A stretch of 64,000 nt of DNA from Lepidodermella squamata (GCA_047495785.1 JBLDXI010000060.1:248001-312000), one strand, 5' to 3'; positions 31,425 to 43,683 are shown, counted from the stretch's first letter. Made by a program: numbers and translations. Notes: generated by a model from the sequence alone, not told the origin.

Positions 31425-32825
31425 ATGAACGAATTCTCGCTGCTACTACTGCTATCTGTCGCAGGTTTAGCTTGTTCATCGCAGCGTAAAGCTGACGATT
31501 GGGTGGTTGTTAGGCAGATTCGACTGCCCTGTCCTGGTTTTACGTGCATGGACGGCAGCTGCATCCCAAAGGCCTTCCACTGCGATTCTGAATTCGACTG
31601 CCGAGACAAAACAGACGAGCGTAATTGCGAGAGCCCTGAAACCTCAGGCTACAATAAAACGGTGAGCTCTAACATAGTTGAAAATCCGCCTTAAAGATCA
31701 ATCTTTCCCTTAAAGCTTGATGGAATAAAAGCCTTGTATACAGAGATAGCTGAATCGATTAATGAGAAAGCGACTGATTCAGTTGGTATCAATCGCCTGA
31801 TTGCAAAAATCACCACAACAACCGGGGGAGATTTTGACCCGGATTGGCGCTTGAATGGGCTTGTAAGTCGCTGCGGTTGGCTGAGTGAGAATCCAACTCT
31901 GCTGCATCTGGTTTGCCAATGCTCGAATTGGCAGCCTGAGACCATGTCGCAGATTGCAAAATGGCTCATCGGATACGGCGCGCAGGTCGATGCTCGGGAG
32001 ACAAAATATTTCCATCGCCCTCTGGTGTACGCGTCATTTTACGGAAATATGGCTATCGTTAAGGCTTTACTCGATAATCAGGCGAAAATTGATGCCAAAG
32101 ATCGCGATGGAATGACGCCGCTCATGTATGCTGCTGCGAATGGTCAGTTAGAAATAATTGAATACCTGCTCGTTAAAGAAGCCAATGCCAATGAAAGAGA
32201 TGCCAATGGAACGACGGCTTTGATGGAAGCGGCAGCAAATGGTCATATGAAGGTCGCTCAACATTTGCTGGAGAAAGGAGCTGGTTTGAAGTTCCGAAAC
32301 TCAAGAGGCCAGACTGCTGCAATGTTGGCTGCACTGAATGACGAAATCGCCCTAGCCGAGCTGCTTCAGTCTTTAGATGTAACAAGCTATTTCTGGAATA
32401 ACGGGTTGAAACGGCCGAGATCAGGAACAGAATGTGAACTGGTCATCAATGAGGAACCCGAGGCTGATAGCAGTGAAGAGAACGATCCACCATTAGATGA
32501 AGCAAAAGCTGAGCTTTTTGATAGGTATCGCCAGGTGACTGCTCTAGTCTCAGCAGCCTCAATCGGTGATTTGAACCTGGTGAAAACACTTGCCGGTAGC
32601 GGAGCATTCCTGCAAGCTGTCGACAGAGAGGGTACAAATGCGTTGACTGCTGCTGCCCGATCAGGTGAAGTTGCAACCATGCGATACCTGCTGGAGAGAG
32701 GATACAGCGTGAAGAATGCCAGTGATTGGATGCTGGCTAGACTAATCATTGACGCTAAGAAAAACCCTCCTATTCTTCTGAAACACGTTGCGAGCAAGTG
32801 CCAAACTAACAACAACCCTTCCTGA
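31425..32825 (+). CDS. secreted LDL-receptor class A domain joined to ankyrin repeats
   Basis: Proposed exons 31425-31661 and 31716-32825 (intron 54 nt, donor GTGAGC, acceptor TTAAAG, phase 0), 448 residues. Exon 1 encodes a signal peptide (1-18) and one LDLa module with six cysteines and the calcium-binding end DSEFDCRDKTDERNC. Exon 2 encodes at least four ankyrin repeats (TPLMYAAANGQLEIIEYLL, TALMEAAANGHMKVAQHLL and similar) plus two more after an acidic linker. No TM segment is seen. Such a mix is odd because ankyrin repeats are usually cytosolic. The alternative is two genes: an 89-residue LDLa protein ending at 31694 with AATAAA at 31724, and an ankyrin gene starting inside. A trans-splice-like TTTTTAG directly precedes the first ATG. 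Confidence 0.55.
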
Positions 32826-32886
32826 ATAAAAGTTCAACGATATAATTTTTCTGTCACATTGCACAATAGTAGGCGAATCCCAAACA

Positions 32887-34795
32887 TCACAACATAAGAG
32901 TGAATAGAGCAATATCTGCTGACAAGTTCAAAACAAGCAATACGATGAAAAAAGCCATGTCTAGTAAGCGTATTTTTGAAATTTTGTAATGCCAGATATT
33001 GATGCGATGCGTTTTCGAAAAGGACTTTCTATGGGCGAGCTCACAGGTGACCAAGCAGTAAACCGTCGTGAAAATGCTCTCCACAAGCAGAAAGGACATG
33101 TAAATCAATGCGTAGCAAATTTCCGATGATTTCGGAATCGAAGCACTAACATTGCCCTGGAGAACAGCGTAGGCCAGAACAACAGTGCTGCAAAAAGCAG
33201 GCCTATCTGGAAATTCCGGGGGCAGAATCAGTATCGCAAACATTAGAATCAGTAGCGCGAAGCTCGGAAAGAAGGAATCTAGCAAGTAGATGCTCGAGCG
33301 GCGCTTCAAAACAAACGTGAAAACAGCTTGATGGTATATATAATTCAGTGCGGATTGAACACTCGCGTCCCAAATTGGGTATGAATGATTGACGATTTCT
33401 GCGTGAGAGTCAAGCAGCTGCCACACGTCAGCCGGGCTGATAAAATTGTGATCCCCAGTCGGGACGAGTTGATCGACGCTGATCACGTTTCCAGGCATCA
33501 AGGTTAGCCGCATTTTACTCAAAGGGTCCCATGACTCGATTTTAATGCGGCACTCCTGCACATCAAACGGGAAGTTCTTCAATCTAAACATCAAAATTGA
33601 AGGTTCAAAACCAATCGAGGGATTTCTATTACATCAGATGGCAATCCGACCGCCACGTCATAACAATAGGAGTGAATAGGTTCCCATCGGGTGTTAGATA
33701 GGCCTTAGCAAATGTTTCGATATATCTGTTCGATGGAGGCAATAATATGAAAGCTGAAGGGTTTGCAAGAGTCACGAACATTTCAATCGCTGATCTGTCG
33801 TCTGCTGTATTGACGTGCGACATAGGCGGATACCACATATCGCCTGTAATGAAGGCTAGATCTTTCGGTATTGTATCGTTACTCACCTCCCATTTAGCAC
33901 ATGGGTGCGACCAGCCTATGTCTAACTCGCCCCACATTGAAAATCTAGCGAATTTTGCAAGTTAAATACAGTAGTTTTGCGTTAAGCCGGACGACAATAA
34001 GCCGGACTTGCGTTAATACGGACAAAATCGGCTGGCTCGTGCCGCGGACTAGTGTTTTACATACTAATAGTTGCAATAAGCCGGACGACATTAAGCCGGA
34101 CATGCGTTAAAACGGACAGATTTTTATTGAATTTAACTTCAAAATGTCCGGCTTATAGTAGAATTTTCTGGAAAATACCCGCCGAAAATAAAAAGTACCA
34201 GCTGCGAGCCGAGTGAGCTATGCACCAGCTAGAACTGTCACCGCTGGTTTACTTGTGCTACATTTACTAGCAGTTTTTCATTTGAAAACTGTTTCGAACA
34301 GTTGAGAAATTATCAAAAATTCGCCATGCCTAAGCGCGCGTTATCGCCCACCTTGTCGGCATCCGAAGAGAGTAGCGACCCTGACTATGAGGAGACTATG
34401 AGGCGGATACTTGTAAAAAAATATTGAATAATTGAAGCTTTTTTCTAAACCGGACATGTCCCGCTTACAATTAGCCGGACTTTCATTAAGCCGGACAAAA
34501 TCGTCTGGCGCGGGTCGTGTCCGGCTTAACGCAAAACTACTGTACTAGATTACAAGGAATCATTGATGTGAAATTACACTTGAAGCTGGCTGTCGATAGT
34601 GTGAAATCGGCCTGGCAGTAGACCAATGCTAACAAGGATCGCATCGTCAATTTTGGCTACAGGCCGTGATTTCGACATCATTGTGCAGTTGTCAATCAAT
34701 GCACGTTTGAATTCGTCATCAGCCGGCTTGAAACGATCAAAACATAAAACTGCGCAAATTTGAAAAACGCAGGAAATAAGGATAAAAGTTTTCAT
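32887..34795 (-). CDS. Cys-loop ligand-gated ion channel subunit
   Basis: Exons 34578-34795, 33633-33944, 32887-33583 give 408 residues. A signal peptide is followed by a ligand-binding domain with GWSHPCAKW, a WYPPMSH segment at the W-x-P position, and a 13-residue Cys-loop (HLILKNFPFDVQE between the cysteines). Four TMs follow, with FPDRPAFC before M2. Exon 2 fuses what are exons 2 and 3 in the channels at 8.2, 23.3 and 30 kb. Intron 1 is 633 bp because it holds a 574-bp DNA transposon. The start is the ATG at 34795. It converges on the ankyrin gene with 61 bp between stops. Confidence 0.84.
33969..34542. mobile_element. non-autonomous TA-flanked DNA transposon (Tc1/mariner/pogo-like)
   Basis: 574 bp with terminal inverted repeats beginning CAGTAGTTTTGCGTTAAGCC at both ends, flanked by TA on each side (33967-33968 and 34543-34544). 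Subterminal copies of the AAGCCGGAC motif occur several times. The only internal frame (about 34326) encodes a short peptide starting MPKR and then ends, so no transposase is present. It sits in intron 1 of the channel gene. Confidence 0.85.
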
Positions 34796-35114
34796 TTTAG
34801 TTGAAATTTGGAAAATGCAATGCGCAGTAGCCAGAAATCATCGAGCTCACGAATTGTAGTGTATTGGAACATGGCCTCAAGAGGAATCCTCGGACTTTGT
34901 TTATTCAAAAACATGAAAATGAAATCATCGCGGAATTATCCCCAGTGTACCAGTCTATCAGCGTCTGTGAATTATTTTCGAACAAATGTATGCATCTCTG
35001 TGTCACGTGTCACTTGTCACGTGCTTTCAATGAATGCACTCTAATCGGGCTATCGAATGTCAATACATGGGCAGTCCGAATATACGGCTGATCCCAGTTG
35101 TTCAAAATGGCACA
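34796..35114. other. intergenic, no gene seen
   Basis: No supported feature between the channel start and the 3' end of the next minus-strand gene. Confidence 0.5.
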
Positions 35115-36520
35115 TCAAAATGAGGTATGGTTACTAGCATTCTTAGTATCGTCAATGTTCATCAAACTTAGACGACTCTTCTCGCCAGACGTGTAGTCGA
35201 TCATTATGAGAAAATAGGTAAGCAATCCAGCGAGAATCTGCAGGAAAATGTAAAAACTATTCAATTACCAAGAAAAGCAAGCTTACCGCTGCAAAAGTTT
35301 CACTTTTCAACGGGATCATACCCAGGTAACTGAAGCAAACTTGTTCAGTCGTAACTTGCGCCAAAAGCATTGAAAGCTAAAACGGTTAGAATTTAAAAGA
35401 CGGCTACCTTAAATTCTGAATTAATCACTTGAATCTGCATTTCCGATCCTTTGGTTTGAAGCCGTAAGTTGAACAGCTTCTCTCGAACCCGATCAGCGCT
35501 ACGGGCCATGTAAGCAGACGGCGCGATGAACAAATTTAGAAGAATGATCGAGAATATGAACCAAGTACTCTCCAGGCTCTTCAAAAGCGAATCTGCTAAA
35601 CCGCCCCATGCAATCTGGTACAAGTTGACAAGAGTGCCGATGAAGCCGTAACTTGTAGTCGCGAAAATTGCCAGCCGCATGTCTCTGTCAAGATGGCGAA
35701 CCAAGTTGACCAGGTACAAATGCCTATCTCTGACTAGCTCGATAAATTTCAGCTCCGGGTAGTAAGGCGGTTGGTCTTCACCTTCAACAGGGCTGATCTT
35801 CGTCGAAGTTCGTTTCGCGTATTCAGCAATATGGTTTGATAAATGTTTGAACTTGCGCCCCATGCTTACCGAGGCAATTAGAAAGAAGGCTAGTGAGAAG
35901 AGCATTCCCGTTCCGCTGATTAAACTGCAAGAAATGTGCATCGCAATCGACGCATAATTCCACACTGCCGGATCATCGATAAGATAGTCTAGGGGTGTGA
36001 CCATTATGCCGAATGCAGGTCGGTTCACAATTAAAAGGTACGAAATCAGAGCTGTAATTGCCAGCCAGGAAAAAATAAATAATACGGCCGCTGCCATGAA
36101 CAGGCAATGTCGTTGTGCCCATATGGGTTTAAGGTTCACCAGCTTGTTTTGGACAAGCGATTGCTGAATGTCCGTTATATTGACTGCTTTTGTAAATTTA
36201 CCCCTCCAACTGCCGACGAACATGTTCCATCTGATCATAGCCGCCTGTAGCTGGTAGAGCCCGATCGTTACGCAGTAAATCAAACGGAACATCGAAGTGT
36301 TTGACGTGTTGGACCATGCCAGAAACGAGAATACTCGAAAGCCATTCACCCAAGCGATGATCACTAGGACTACGGCGTATACCTTGTAAGCCATCGAACT
36401 TTTGCCGTCATATTCGTTGACAGGCCAGTTTGGCAACAAGCCAAATATCTTAAGCGGGACGTACAACGGTCTAAAAGCTAAGAAATCTTCCGAATATAGT
36501 GCTTTAGCTGTTCTATGCAT
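35115..36520 (-). CDS. gustatory-receptor-like 7TM protein 1
   Basis: Exons 35429-36520, 35287-35376 and 35115-35237 give 434 residues. Seven hydrophobic segments are visible. The last two introns are phase 0, and the final exon has the TYFLIMIDY stretch that corresponds to the TY-x-x-x-x-x-Q/Y-F end of insect-type Gr proteins. The N-terminus reads FRPLYVPLKIFGLLPNWP, and conserved RDRHLYLVNLVRHLDRDMRLAIFA precedes TM6. Grs form ligand- or light-gated channels with inverted topology relative to GPCRs. It is a member of the family expanded at 56-63.7 kb and lies 19 kb from it. The ligand is unknown. Confidence 0.8.
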
Positions 36521-37163
36521 GACGATTCATTGCCAAGAATTGAAAAATTTCAACATCTGCACCCCAACACATTGGATGCTTTGCGTGATTGTTGATGAAT
36601 TATTAACCGAGTCGACACAATGTCAACATGTTTTCGTGATCCCGCGAATCTCTTCAAGTGGTTCTCGTTTTTTATCGTTCATTTGATCAGAAATTCGAAT
36701 CAATAATTCAGTATAGCAATACTAATAGTTGGCAACCAAATAAATTGCTCGCGTTTAGCTTGCGAACAATTATTCGCTAGAGATGTAGTCATTCATAATC
36801 GACAGCAGGCCAAATGCACAAGAAAAGAACCGAATCCTGAATTCATTCATGCATTATTCATTTTTCATTGTAACAAGCATTCTGTTATCATGTCCCTGCG
36901 GCCTGCAAAATCAGGTGGATTACTATGCGTGGTCCATATTCTATGGAGCCAAAATGAAATGTTAAAAAAAACGAATCGCCTAGCAGTCAACCAAATCTGA
37001 AATTATCCGCCGAAGACTCCCCATCGACAAATACGTAAGTAGGCAAGAGTAAAGCTTCATACACAATATATAACACTTTAAAATTTGCCGAGCTTTCATT
37101 TAATACTGAATAGCAAGAAAGCATGAACTCAGCTTTTCCGTTTTCAAACGACTTAGTTTTTAA
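36521..37163. other. intergenic, no gene seen
   Basis: No supported feature between two minus-strand genes. Confidence 0.5.
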
Positions 37164-38632
37164 TCACATTGAATCGAATGTGAACTTGTTGCCCAAAGCC
37201 ATTTCTTCAGAGCTGGAAGTAGCTTCTAGTCGTTTCATAACTGCGGCACCACAATCGTTGATGACTCGCGATGCTAAGCCGATGAGGCGTTCAACATTTG
37301 AGACATCCCGCATGACTTCCGCCATGGTAGGGCCGTGCAATTTGCAGTTTGTCATGGCAAAAGTAATGTCCACACGTTTTCGCGCTGATCTTACTACAGG
37401 TGACTCATCGAAATTGCCGGAGCCTACAACAAAACTGTTACATATACAAAAAATTTATAGGAAAATTACTACTGTGGAGAAACAGGCGGCAAGAGAATAG
37501 AGCTATTTCGACGAGGCTTGGGTTCCATTTGCTCATTGCTTCTGATACTCCGTTCTCAGCAGCTTTGGCCGGCTGAAAAAAGTGACCAACTGTTGAATGA
37601 GCTTACCCCCTGAAAATAATCTACTCAATTTACCACAACTTCTGGGTGATTGGCAAGTAGAACGGGTAGGATGCTGGAATTAGCTAAAAGGCTGCCAGTA
37701 ATGTTCGGCAGTGATGTGTAAGATAGTACAACGTTTTTCCAATTCCGAACTCTCAGGCACTGAACGTCAGATTCGGTCAGCCTGAAATTCTCTTAAATTT
37801 CCAAACTTTTGAACTGGTTTTGATAACATTCTTGAAAGCATACTCTGCATATGTTCGCCATATATTTGGCCGAGCCGTAGGAAACCAGCAATGTTGGCGA
37901 AAATCAGCTTTTTGATGAACTCAGAGTCGGCATACAAGTTTTCTGCACCATACGTGCTTCTCATTGGCAGCTATAGCAAATGCTATAATTTAGAACGTTT
38001 TCAATGCTAGAGATTAGCGCTTAATATACGTGATTGAGACCGTGAAGCTGCAGATGAACGTCTATCGCTCGTTTTACCGTATCTTCTGCAATCAGGCCAG
38101 CTGATGACGATGGATCTATACTTATCGTCAGTTTCGTCACGTTTTCGTTTCCAGGCTGCCTTAGGAATTTACCTGGAGAAAGAAATTCGGGAAAATGGGA
38201 AGAGAAAAAGTCGATATAGTGTACGCTTTCTATCTCCTAATAAACCGAATTTCTTCCGTAACCCTAGCAATCTCCACTAAAATGTCCACTTATTAATCCC
38301 CTGCTTTCGATTCGATTGAAACTTGACTCTGTTGGCTAGGACTAAGGTTTGAACTTACTTTTCATGCCAGCCTGAATGCATCTTTCAAATCGGCACTTCT
38401 TGCACATGCTACGCCGCATGTCCCTGCTGCTTGGGCATTCGCCCGCTCTTGCGTAAGTGTGGTTGCATTCCAGTGATTGCCAGTGCTCGACACTGCGTCT
38501 GAAAAACTTTTCACAAGCGGCACAAGCTCGCGGCTGGTAACTTGGACGCTTCACAACTTCAAGGCCGCAAACCTTGCAACCGGGTCGTAGTGGTTTTACT
38601 TTCTTGTGAAAAAACGATGGTGATGCATCCAT
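37164..38632 (-). CDS. divergent zf-C4 nuclear receptor 1
   Basis: Six exons: 38359-38632, 38030-38172, 37828-37970, 37634-37781, 37473-37572, 37164-37423, giving 355 residues. Phases agree with the paralog at 44855-46359 and exon 5 is 100 nt in both. The DNA-binding domain (about 18-95) has CKVC then CAACEKFFRR; the first finger has 14 residues between the cysteine pairs instead of the usual 13, lacks HYG, and has an unusual P-box (CAACEK). The ligand-binding part includes LPNITGSLL and SKWNPSLVEIALFSCRLFL, the latter like helix 8 to 10 of NR ligand domains. It is a nuclear transcription factor of the nematode supplementary-receptor style. Target and ligand are unknown. Confidence 0.8.
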
Positions 38633-39180
38633 CGCGTTATCAGCCGCAAAAAATGAATGCCACGTGTAACTCTACAAGGTAAACGTGAAATTGCAAACTG
38701 CAACGTTCGGTGACAAATCATCAGAATTGTTGGGGTAGGAAACTTGCATTATTGGGGCGAAAGATTATGGAAGACAACGGCAAATAGGTACATGCATATT
38801 GATACAATCCCGGAGGCATATCTCGCTGTCTATCTCTCAAATAGAGCGGTCATCACATAATTAATTGTCACAGCTGGAGCTGACAGAAGTTATAGCATCT
38901 CGTAGACACGATTTGGTTGATCACAATGATGTCAATTAAAATAAATTCATAGCTTTGAATCGTCCATTACATAGATACGACAGGTCATTTATACGTTTTC
39001 ACTATCTCGAAATCTAAATCTAAATCTATCTCGAATTGTAGAAAGACTAGGCACTGCTACACACTATTAAGCAACCAGCCCTTTTGATTTTATAGAAAAA
39101 ACAGCCATGAAGCAGAATCGTGAGAGAATCGCTTCTCAGATCTCTCATGTGCAGTCTGTGAATAGAAGGTGTCGTATTCG
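38633..39180. other. intergenic next to retroelement fragment
   Basis: No gene seen. The short TCTAAATCTAAATC repeat near 39005-39020 is a simple sequence. Confidence 0.5.
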
Positions 39181-41960
39181 TGGCACACCGCACATGATTT
39201 GACGTATTCAGCAGTAATTTCCTCGTAATTGCGGAAATAGAATCGATCTTTTAAGGTGGATAGGGTGCGTTCAACGCCGAAATGACATTTCTCGTCATGC
39301 ATAGCGTGAAGCACGGTGACGATGAGATTCTCAGGTACGACGATCTGGTAACCCGATTCAGAGGCAGGGTAGTAGCGACACAACAAGCCATCAGGCGCTA
39401 TGAAATACTTGCTACGCTGCTTTTGATTGTGACGAAGGCGGCGTTTCTTGGAGCGACAACGACGATCGGCGGCTTGCGCCGAAACCAAAACATCGCGAGT
39501 CAAGTTAACGCCACAGGGCGTGAGGGAGCGGAACGGGTCGCCCTCGTTGTACGCGTTCTCGTCGACAACAACGTCGTCATCGAAAGTAAGATCGGATGTC
39601 ATAGCGTTGATGGAAGCCGGGAGCGGCGTAGCTCGATCAGGCATACGCGACATCGCATCGGCATTCGCATGAGTTGAACCTCGGCGCGTTATTATATTCA
39701 GCGGATATTGTTGTAGGATCATTAGGTAGTTGGACAACCGACCTCCGGAGTCCTTCCAGGTGTTCAAAGTACGAAGAGCAGCGGCGTCAGTAATGACGTC
39801 GGTGGTAATCGAATTCAAACCCGGCGAGATGTAAGGCTTAATCTGCTTTAGCCCGTAAAGGACGGCAAGAACCTCACGTTCACAACTAGAATAATTGCGC
39901 TCGGCCTTAGTCAGATTTCGAGAACCGAAAGCGACTGGGCGCCGGGTACCGTCGTCCTGGTCTTGTTCGAGAACGTAGCCGAGACCGGACCCCGACGCAT
40001 CAGTTGATAAAATAAATTTCTTGTCAAACTGAGGAAAGGTCAAACAAGGCGGCGAGATCAACGCCTTTTTGAGCTCATTAAAAGCGTTCTCGGCATCCTT
40101 ATTCCAGTGAAAGTTGTTCTTACGTTGTAGCTCGTATAACGGAGCTGCGATCATCGCAAAATTCTTGATAAATCGCCGATAATATCCGGCTAACGAGGTA
40201 AAAGCTCGAAGTTCGCTAACCGTCGTAGGGACGGGAAAATTCTGGACCTTCGAAACTCGGTCCCGAAAGATAGATAAACCGTCCTGGCTAATAGTGTGGC
40301 CAAGATAGGTGATGGAGCGACGAAAAAGTTGGCATTTCGAACCCTTAATTTTCAAGTTCATTTTACGCATGCGCTCAAGCACGACGCGGAGATCATGAAA
40401 ATGTTGTTCTTTATTCGGGCTGAAAACTAGAATATCGTCGAAATAAGTGGCGACGATGCGGCCCAGTAAACCAGTCATGCAGAACGTGAGCAGACGGTTC
40501 CAATAGGCCGGGGCGGTTTGAGCACCGAAAGGCATTCTATTCATGGTCCAGGACCCTTGGGATGATCTGAACCCTAAATATTGCTTTGAATCTTCGGACA
40601 CTTTCATGTGAAAATAAGCCTGATTGATATCAATAGCTGAGAAAATGCGTGCTTTCGACAATAAATCAAACTGGCTCCAAATTTGCGGTATTGGGTGTGA
40701 GCCGTCATTCACAGTCATGCTATTTAGGCGGCGAAAATCATGGGCTAGGCGCAGTGAACCATCCTTTTTCCTCAGGGCAAGGAGGCAGCTACTATACGGC
40801 GTAGCGGCCGGCTCAGCAATGCCGTGTTTAACCCAGTCTTGTATTTCCTTCTCAACCATTTCCCTCTCATGATGTGACTGACGCCGAAGCGGCTGAATGA
40901 ACGGCGGGCCTTCGACCTTGACCTTGAACTCAAGGGCATCGCACAGGCCGATATCCAGCCTATGGCGCGCGAAACAATCCTTGAATTCGCACAACAAACT
41001 ACGCATTCTACGGCGTTCATCAGTGGATAGTTCCGACTTTTCCAAATCGACATCGGGCTCCCAGTCATCGCGGGCGTCGGCCGGCGGCGGCGACGGTCGT
41101 TTGGATGACTGGCGGTTACGATCAGCGCCTATTATGTCGATGTGGACACCCTCGACGAGAAAGGCGGCGACTTTCTGGCCTTTATAGATTTTCACAGGTG
41201 ATCGCCCGGGGTTGAGTAACTCGACCCAAATACGACCCTCATCATCTACCTTGGAAAGTGAGCGTGAGACGACGAAGTCGCGCTCATGATTTTGCGTGTC
41301 GCTAGGCTCGTCATGTAAGTTATCACTAACGACGGTTTTTCCCGTAAGACCATGACCCGTAATGCGTGCACGGACGCGGATGGGCTTACCCGGCGGAAGA
41401 ACTACATCATCCAAAGACGCCGCACGCAAATCCGGATGCGTGACTGCGTTTATGGCGTACGGTGAATACGGCGCGGCGTGTAACGGAATAGAACCCGCGT
41501 CATCACGCAGAAAAATAACATTACGAGAATTGCTTATACTGTCGGCGAACTTGTATGTAAAATCGTGACCTAACAAGCCGTCGGCATGCAAATTCCGAAT
41601 GAAATAAAACTGGTGTAAAAATTCGTGTCTACCGAAGCGTATCGGGATAGTCGCCTTGCCCAAAACTTGCAAGGGCTGGCTATCAGGCCCGTTGGCTTTA
41701 GCGGGCTCAAGGCGAATACCAGGGTAAAGAAAGCGGGCATCGATGCAACTATGAGTCGCACCGGAATCGAGAAGCATGGCAACATGCCGAAGTGAGCAAC
41801 TATCATTTTCAGCGACGTCAACTAAATCCATGTGAGCGACGAGGCCGCTCGGAGCGTGTGAACAAGAAGAAGACGGTAAAGTAGTGACAGATGAAATAAT
41901 AGCGGGACAGGTGGCATCGGCGGAGGCGTGTCCGGTCCCATCGGACGGCCTCCTTAATAG
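39181..41960 (-). pseudogene. pol: truncated pol of element 2
   Basis: Protease, RT (YFDDILVF), RNase H and the first integrase finger are intact and differ from copy 1 at only a few residues. After CAVC the frame runs into unrelated host sequence and stops at 39090. The first ATG is at 41831; entry is by the TTTAAAC site at 41960-41966. Confidence 0.9.
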
Positions 41961-43414
41961 TTTAAATGATCGCCACGCTGTTCACGCGCGTCATAAGACA
42001 AACGCGGCTGATAATCACGATCGCGCGACGGAGTACGGCGCATGCCGCGCTGATGATAGGGCGAGTGACTAGAACGGTAGTCATCGCGAGAACGACACTG
42101 ATCGGCGTAATGACCAGGGCGGTGGCATTTATCGCAAACAGGGGTGCGAGGACGGCGATCGTCCCGCTGTTGTAGCAAATCGCGCATCTTGGAACGGCAC
42201 TCGGCCTCGACATGGCCGGGCTTCGAGCAATAATAGCAGGACGGGCGCGAACTACCACGCCGTTTATCATTATTAGAAGTGTTGTTATTATTATTATCGT
42301 TCTCGCGGCTGCGGTAGGCGGACCGGTTGTTGTAATGACCACGGCCCTTGTCGCCGTAGCTCGGCTTGTTGCGACCAAGCTCCTGAACCTGCGCGGTCAG
42401 CGCGTTGACAGCTTGAATCAGCGCCGTTTCGGTCGGCTCAGCCTTAACGACGGCGGCAGCAGCAGGCGGCGCCGCAGCGGCGGGCGCAGGCGCAGGCGGT
42501 GCCAACGAGGTGGCCGCGCCTGGCGCGTAGTGCGGGGCGAGCGCGACCGGGGCCGGCGGCACATATAGAGGCGTACCTAACGAAGTCGCCGTCACGTGAG
42601 TGACCGGCGGCGGCGCGGCGCCAGGTAGGCCAATGGGAAAACCGGCATGGTTAAGGCCGAATGACGGCTGGGCATAAGGCTGGGGATACGAGGGAGTGTA
42701 AGAGACATGGCCGAATCCGGCTGGAAGCAGGGCCTGGGCGCCGGCAGGGCCGACGCGGATCGAGGTATCCGCGACCTCGGCGATGCGCAATAACTCCTCG
42801 CACGTTTGAGGTACGCCAAGCATAGCCATACGCTCACGAATAGCAGGCAAAATGCCGAAATAGACCCGATTAACAAGGTCCTTGCTAGTGTTTTCGGGTT
42901 CGCCACGCCCGGAATCAATCCACAAACGGCGAATAACGTCATAATACTGGCGAACGGTCTCGCCAGGGTATTGAGGGCGAGAATAAAACTGCATCGAGGC
43001 TAACACGGTGTCCGGCGCAAGGCCAGACGCGGCGAGAAGCGCCTTCCGCGCCTCATCAAAAGTAGTAAAACCAGAATAGTCAATAGTCGCCCACACCCGC
43101 TCAAGTTTGTTCGACAGAAACAAGGGCAGCATGTGGAGGACATGTTGTAGTGGGTGTAATCGATTTTCAGTGTCGCAAATGTAAGGCGCGACTTTAGCAA
43201 AACGACCCCAGGACGAAACGAACTCGTCGTAGGAATCGCCAGAAATCTGGCCGACACGCACGAGCGCCAGCTCGATAGGCATGGCGAAGGCGGCGGCCGC
43301 AGTAGTAGGCGCCGGCGGCGCGGGACGGCCAGGCGTAGCGCTCGTGGCCACGCCAAAACCGGGAACACCACCAGACAGAGCAGACCCAGCAGGGCCGGAG
43401 GAGCCGGATGCCAT
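41954..43414 (-). CDS. gag: gag of element 2
   Basis: 486 residues from the ATG at 43414, same length as copy 1, with both CCHC knuckles. Only scattered substitutions are seen, such as LRLAEV to LRIAEV and small changes in the Asn-rich linker. The ORF is open, so this protein could still be made. Confidence 0.88.
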   Translation of the reverse strand: MASGSSGPAGSALSGGVPGFGVATSATPGRPAPPAPTTAAAAFAMPIELALVRVGQISGDSYDEFVSSWGRFAKVAPYICDTENRLHPLQHVLHMLPLFLSNKLERVWATIDYSGFTTFDEARKALLAASGLAPDTVLASMQFYSRPQYPGETVRQYYDVIRRLWIDSGRGEPENTSKDLVNRVYFGILPAIRERMAMLGVPQTCEELLRIAEVADTSIRVGPAGAQALLPAGFGHVSYTPSYPQPYAQPSFGLNHAGFPIGLPGAAPPPVTHVTATSLGTPLYVPPAPVALAPHYAPGAATSLAPPAPAPAAAAPPAAAAVVKAEPTETALIQAVNALTAQVQELGRNKPSYGDKGRGHYNNRSAYRSRENDNNNNNTSNNDKRRGSSRPSCYYCSKPGHVEAECRSKMRDLLQQRDDRRPRTPVCDKCHRPGHYADQCRSRDDYRSSHSPYHQRGMRRTPSRDRDYQPRLSYDAREQRGDHLNY

Positions 43415-43469
43415 TAGACCGTAAATAACGAGAAAATGAGTGTGATGTTGCGGTAAAAGCAACGAAAAA

Positions 43470-43484
43470 CCACTTCTGACACCA
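43470..43484 (-). other. primer binding site, tRNA-Leu (element 2)
   Basis: TGGTGTCAGAAGTGG on the element strand, six bases from the LTR as in copy 1. Confidence 0.78.
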
Positions 43485-43490
43485 AAATTG

Positions 43491-43683
43491 TGTAATATCC
43501 GGCACGGTACGGATACCACACGGGTTCGATATAAAGAGTAAATAACAGTCGGGCAGAAATGATCCAAAACTCCTCATTTTATTGTTATTGTGTTTCAGTA
43601 TTTATACTGCGGCACGCAGGCCGCTTATTGGTTGGTATGCGGACCAATCGCGCTCGACTTGCGTGTCGCGCGTCCGCATAGCA
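43491..43683 (-). repeat. 5' LTR of element 2
   Basis: 193 bp with TG...CA ends in element orientation. It differs from the LTRs of element 1 at one base (CAGTCGGG for CAGTCAGG, plus-strand reading). Confidence 0.9.

Larger units (their letters stand above)
39181..43683 (-). mobile_element. truncated second copy of the gypsy-type element
   Basis: About 4.5 kb, nearly identical to 16210-20734 of element 1. It keeps the 5' LTR (43491-43683), primer site, full gag and the first part of pol, and then breaks in the integrase zinc finger at about 39181. Integrase core, env and 3' LTR are missing. The break lies in single-copy-looking DNA. Confidence 0.92.
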
